A stretch of DNA of 64,000 nt, from NCBI RefSeq assembly GCF_003590095.1, contig NC_039486.1, forward strand, positions 1,674,001 to 1,738,000. The letters are read 5' to 3'. Source of the stretch: Trichoplusia ni. Taxonomy: Eukaryota; Arthropoda; Insecta; Lepidoptera; Noctuidae. The notes below the pieces were generated by a model, which saw nothing but the letters and a program-made list of their open reading frames with translations, had not been told where the DNA came from and searched no databases. Position numbers and translations under genes: made by a program. This document shows positions 58,906-64,000 of this stretch, piece by piece. How positions within the stretch are numbered: position 1 is the first letter of the stretch; each line of letters opens with the position of its first letter.

Positions 58906-61140
58906 TGGGTCTGACTTACACTTGACCAGGTTTTTTTTATTCTAAACTAACAACTATTGAATAGACGTACTTTTTATTGCTTGTATTCTATCTACAAATA
59001 ATTGATTATCGGAATTCAATAATTGCTCAATTCTCTGATTACATTTATGACATAAAGAGGCCTTAATTATTTTATTGCCAGCCAGCATTCGTTGTAATAA
59101 TTATTATTGTGTAAACATTTTGTTGATAGCAATACAGCTTTTATTGAACGATGATTGATTACGTTTCTTTTCGAGTATTATTTGCGGTTTCTATGGCAAA
59201 TAATGTAAGTAAAAAAGTTAGAAATCTTTTTAAAGAAACTAAGGCTTGGGTTGAAAAAACATCCTTCATTCACTTTAATACGATCGATATGATATAACCA
59301 CATTTAAGGCAAAAAGCGATGTTTTATAATTCTCTTTTAGGTAAAATAATAATATAACAAAAGACTTCCAGCAATTTCTCAAATTCGTTATCAACCTACA
59401 ACATCTCAAAATTATTTTAATAGTACTCGAAAACAGTAATTAAGATCGAGCAATGGCAATGTTTATTATGCCTAGAACCTGTTCGCTGGCTGAATGTACT
59501 TTATACTTATGCATTTTTAAGTGAGCAAAAGAAAAAAATATGTCAGAATATTTATTTTATTGGAAACTTTTGTCGTTTAAAGGGTAAGTTATCTTAACGA
59601 CATTTTAGGGATGTGTAGATACAATAAAATATTTTTATCGGTAAATAAAACTGAGGGAATGTCTTAAATTTACTATAATTATGTGCACAGATGTTACTGA
59701 GCGTCTTCAGAATGTAGCCGAGTTTTTAAAAAGATAAAATAGTATTCGACTTTTGCTGTTCAGTTACAAAAGTTATCTTTAAACGGATATAAATATTTTT
59801 AAATCTGTATGTAAATTAACTAGGGTATGTCATTGAAGACAAGATAACCATTAAAAAAACTTCGTTCCTTAGGTCTTAATAGTCACTAGAGATCTTAGAG
59901 GTATCTTATGAACTTAAAAAAACTGGACCTAAATGATCCTTAAATATCTTTCTGATTGAAATCATTTCTTGAACTCTACGGTACTAAAACTGGTCTCAGC
60001 TAACACATCTGTCAATAAATACTGGGAATTAAACAAAAAACCTGAACAATCTACCACATAAACAACTAACTCCAACATTATTCAAATGCGCGAGGGCACA
60101 CCCGTTACTATATTATTATACAAAGATTTCATTTGGTAGCACTGGTCAAATTTCAAAACATTCGACTTTTTGATTGACAATTCATTTTGAATCATGTATT
60201 CCTACTTGGATTGTCGATTCTTTCCTTCACACTACCCATTAAGAATAAAACTGTATAAACATGTCATAAGGTCGCATTTCAAATGAACACACGATAGCAT
60301 TCTAATATGTAATAACTATAAAATTATTCCAATACAAAACTACTTGGCGAAAGGTAGACCGTATCACGTGGCGGTCGGAATCTTAATACTATTTTGGACC
60401 ACAATGTGAAACCTACTCTATTTCAATTAGGGTAGAGCCCCAATTCAAATGACGCCCTCATTTTCTCGATGTAAGCCTTTCACAAAACGATATCGAGCTT
60501 TACTTTCTAGGTGTTAAGGTTAGGTTTTGAATGAATCTGTTTTCTCCCGGGGTATCAAGTTTCGTTCTCACTTCGTCAGGTGTCGCTAGCGGCGTTGCTT
60601 TGTTTTGCTCACTTTTGTTCTACGTAGTGTGAACTTGATAAAAACTGAGAGGAAACGCGCGCTAACAGAATAGGGACCTCTTTGTGCATTCCTTTTTTAT
60701 ACTTTAGTTCGAAATGTATGAAAAGGCATGTGTTTGGGGGTAGATTCTTATTTTTTGGTTGTTTTTTGTCTGAGTGAAAGTACGTATGATGCTCTTTTGG
60801 GTTTTGGAGCTTTAGAAGTTTTGAAATGCAATGTATTGGAGATATCAGCTGGTTGTGATTCTATTGTATTGGAAGCTATGAATACTAAGCTTTGTGTGGA
60901 TGCAGAGTGGGAACCAGATAGAACTCTTTAGAAAGTCACTTTTGGAAAACTGTTGCCTAACAAAGCATATCGAAACATTACGATTTGGTCATGTATCAAG
61001 AATAACAGAGCTTTGAGAATAACTCGGTGAACAGATGTTTCATACTGAGGCTGAGAGGAATTTAAACATAGAATTACACTTCCTGCCAATAAAAAAAACA
61101 AGGTCTTCCAAACTCAAAAAAGCATATCGAAACTTCTCAC
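58906..61140. other. Non-coding stretch
   Basis: No gene recognised. 60540-60680 is GC-richer (GTGTCGCTAGCGGCG, AAACGCGCGCTAAC) and may be regulatory. The 67-codon ORF at 60728-60931 has no family features. Confidence 0.5.
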
Positions 61141-61320
61141 GCCATACATAACACGTTTATGTATAGTGACGTCATCGATCATCACTGTTATCATCACGGC
61201 GTTATCAGATCTTGGTAATACGCCGGTGTTAAATAGTACCCATTGTGACAGTTTAACTTTGGGCATTAGCGACCCGTGGGCTGAGGTAGGGTTGACAGAG
61301 AAAGTTTGTGACGAGATGTG
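61141..61320. promoter_or_regulatory. GC-richer patch with CRE
   Basis: A perfect CRE TGACGTCA at 61167-61174 runs into ATCGATCATCACTG, followed by CATCACGGCG and ATACGCCGG words. It is a candidate regulatory block; the direction is unknown. Confidence 0.3.
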
Positions 61321-61367
61321 ATATTATAATGTGGATGATAACATTCAGATATACAACTAGAACTTGA

Positions 61368-61624
61368 CGGGCCTGTTGGTCTAGTGGTTAGTGACCCTGA
61401 CTGCTATACCGGAGGTCGTGGGTTCGATTCCCGCCCAGGACAAATGATGTGTGATGAGCATGATCATTTGTTCTGGTGTCTGGGTGTAATTTATCTATAA
61501 TATGTATGTATTTAGAAATATATAAGTAAGTTTATCAATTGTCTGGTTACCATAACACAAGCTCTGCTTAGCTTGGGATCAGATAACCGTGTGTGAGTTG
61601 TCCCAGGATTTATTATTATTAATA
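61368..61624 (+). mobile_element. tRNA-derived SINE (family A), full-length
   Basis: Box A TGGTCTAGTGG (61377-61387) and box B GGTTCGATTCC (61421-61431) lie in a tRNA-like head ending CCGCCCAGGACAAATGATG. The body has GATGAGCATGATCATTTGTT, TGTCTGGGTGTAATTTATC and AACACAAGCTCTGCTTAGCT, and the copy ends with an (ATT)n tail (about 61609-61624). The head matches the minus-strand copy at 2330-2442. Elements of this form are abundant in noctuid moths. It is not a tRNA gene. Confidence 0.92.
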
Positions 61625-64000
61625 TATTATTAACTAGAGCTTTGAGAATTTATAATTATAAAACATTGAAAGCTATTTTCATATTATTAGCGTAAAATTG
61701 AACTCATGGAACGTTCTACGAATATTGCAAAGTTGAAAGTTGCGAAACTTACATTACCTTTCATTTTTAGGTATTCGCTAATCGCTCACTTAAATTATTA
61801 ATAGTTATGCCAGTTGTTAAATAAACGTAGAATTTTCATTATTCCCCTAGTCAGTTTGTAAAAAACAACAAAATCAAAACGAATATTCTATTAAAACAGA
61901 ATTTCATTCAAAACATAATTCCCATTCCTTAATGCACTCAGAATAATTTCACCTCAACATTCTTCCAAAGCTTTTTATGCAATCAGTACATCAAACATTC
62001 AAGTTTTAATCCATGCTTCGTGTAAGTATTTCAACACGCCTGCCTAGCTGGTCCAGCCACATATCCATCTCTGTCTGTCATGTTAAGTTAGAAAAGGATA
62101 AAAAACAGCACTGACTTTCAAAGAAGGTACGTTCTTATTAACATGAAGAGAATGGGTGCCGTGTAATGCATTCTATTGATAATGTTAATCCTAATTTAAA
62201 AAATAACTGGATAGCCGTCTGACTCATGGGATAGTTTCAAATTTTGGAACGATTTGAAACAAATGAATGATTTATTTCTTCCTATGATAATTGTAGAAAG
62301 TGTATAAAGGAAACAGAAACTAGACTGATGTTTGTACATAAATCAAAATAGCTAATTTGAGATTTCCGCTCGTTACATTGAAATGTCAATTAACAGTATT
62401 CATGTATCAAAACAAATCTAAATATCCTGCATTATAAGTTACCTGTATTTCAAGATGAAAGTTGGCAAAGAAGGACTTTACCAATTACTGGGTGTCGACT
62501 GTCAGTTGTCACAATTCTTACCTGCAAACAAAATAAAAATCAAGATTAAAAACTATTCATAAAATAGCACAGAAGAGTATTCTATAAGCTAGTTTTAAAC
62601 TATATGACAACGTAGACTTGATGTTGAAAAAAATATGACACGGTTTTTAAATTTAATTAAGACTGTTACATTAAATTTTGATTCTAAATTAAAGTAACCG
62701 TTTCTAACTCTCATTTTATATCAAAGCTAATTTATTTAAGCATTTCATTCAACAAAAATGTCTCCGTGCCTGAGTATACGGTCACATCTTAATTTTTACA
62801 GACTCGTGACCAAGACATTACTATAAGTGCTCCTTTTAACACAAGAAAAAATAAACTGCAGCACATTTATCAACTAGTCGCTCGGTAGGCACTCGTGTTT
62901 GTTTTATTTTAGAATTATCTGGATTAAAGTAACCTTACACATGTTATACTTAAATCGAATTGAAATTTGCTTTCGACACAGGTGATGATAGATTGCAGTA
63001 AGAGAAATGGTATTTTCTCTTAATTAGAAGACAGATTTTATGCTTTAAAACGAAGCATAAGATGCATTCACAGTCAAGAGGTATATTAACACAGCTTATT
63101 TGTTGTTAAGTCTTTTCTTGTTTGTTGATAACGACAACAAATAAATAGGATGCCACAAGGAGCTATCCTGGCGCCAAATAAAAAACCTTTCACGTTAATT
63201 GCAAAATAAGTAAAACCACTCTTAATGCGTACTTGACAAGACCTCAGTTATGGTTTTATAAATATGCTTATCTTTATTTAAATCTTGCCTACACGGAATC
63301 CTTACCCCGGCAATAAAAGACAATAAAATCCATTTTGTAGTTAATAAAATAATTTATAAACAGTATTTTCAGTTCTTTCTGAATATCGTATGACTGTCGG
63401 TGAGTTTGAACGGCTTGTCCATTAAACGAAGACTCTCCTTATTTTAATTACCGATATTAAGTTAATATGGAGGTTTTACGATTATAACATTGCTGTTGTA
63501 AATAATTACACAGTTGGCAAGTATATCAGTATAATTTATTATCAATTTCTTTAAAGTTTTAATAGTACGTAAATTCAAATGACGTAGGTTATAGTTTATT
63601 GTGAACCGTCATTTTTAAAAGATGCTATCAATATTTTAATGCTTAAATCTAACACATTAAAGATGTTTAATATTCTGAACAGACGTATCAATAATATCTC
63701 TGAACGACCTAGGCTTTTAAGAATAGGTATAAATTATTAAAATGCCATCAATATTCTTCACCTTGAATAATATAACAATAATATGATGTTCGAGCGGAGC
63801 GAATGTCTAGAAATAATTGCAATAAATTCATATTCTTATCTATAAGAATGACATCGACGGTAGCCAAATCCTGAGTTAATATTCTGCTAACACGACATGT
63901 CAATTAAAAACTGTATAATTAAACACCTTTTTTAATTTTGGTAGCTATATTTTGAAGGACATCAAACCACGCTTATGCAGACGTTGGTGTTAAAAGTTTA
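61625..64000. other. Non-coding stretch to window end
   Basis: AT-rich host DNA with no supported gene, RNA or repeat family. Confidence 0.5.

Noticed and set aside
60728..60931. 67-aa ORF starting MCLGVDSYF
   Set aside because: No recognisable family and no splice or promoter context; treated as chance.
61282..61289. let-7 seed TGAGGTAG
   Set aside because: The following bases (GGTTGACAG) do not match mature let-7 and no flanking hairpin is visible.

Overview
This window is lepidopteran nuclear DNA, most likely from a noctuid moth. It is AT-rich, has no prokaryotic gene layout, and carries many short interspersed repeats typical of moth genomes: three kinds of tRNA-derived or tRNA-like SINE, GGCCTATGCCCAGCAGTGG-type LINE tails with (GAT)n or (TTA)n ends, and CTAGCTGTTGCCCGCGAC-type repeats. 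Species cannot be fixed from the sequence. An almost canonical piggyBac element fits Trichoplusia ni or a related noctuid, but near-identical copies are known in several moths, so this is inference.

The only convincing protein-coding gene is the 594-codon piggyBac transposase at 56034-57818 on the minus strand. It lies in a complete 2472-bp piggyBac transposon (55675-58146) flanked by TTAA on both sides (55671-55674 and 58147-58150). Both 13-bp terminal repeats and both 19-bp internal repeats are present, with the asymmetric 31-bp and 3-bp spacers of the original element. The catalytic residues D268, D346, D447 and D450 and the C-terminal Cys/His zinc-binding domain are intact. The transposase, the cis ends and the target duplication together form a self-contained cut-and-paste unit that looks recent and possibly still autonomous.

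The other ~61.5 kb reads as intergenic or intronic DNA. Region by region: 0-5 kb has a CpG-rich CCAAT/CRE patch (360-500), a minus-strand SINE (2330-2442), a possible TATA-type first exon (3980-4049) and a 179-bp poly(A)-tailed retroposon with a perfect 12-bp target duplication (4198-4400). 5-27 kb has scattered repeat fragments, SINEs at 15330 and 18018, and several CpG-rich patches. 28471-28819 is a MITE with ~40-bp imperfect terminal inverted repeats. 30505-30573 holds three identical GCCAATCA boxes about 30 bp apart. 35-48 kb has more repeats, a paired CRE palindrome (41640-41679), a second SINE copy (43188), a perfect 20-bp-arm hairpin (46906-46950) and a CpG-rich promoter-like patch (47590-47748). 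48-55 kb is mostly unremarkable. piggyBac follows, and then a last SINE at 61368-61624.

Repeat family names are given only as far as they can be recognised by eye. Regulatory calls are motif-level inferences. No coding exon of a host gene could be supported. If the window belongs to a host gene, that gene contributes only introns, UTR or flanking sequence here.
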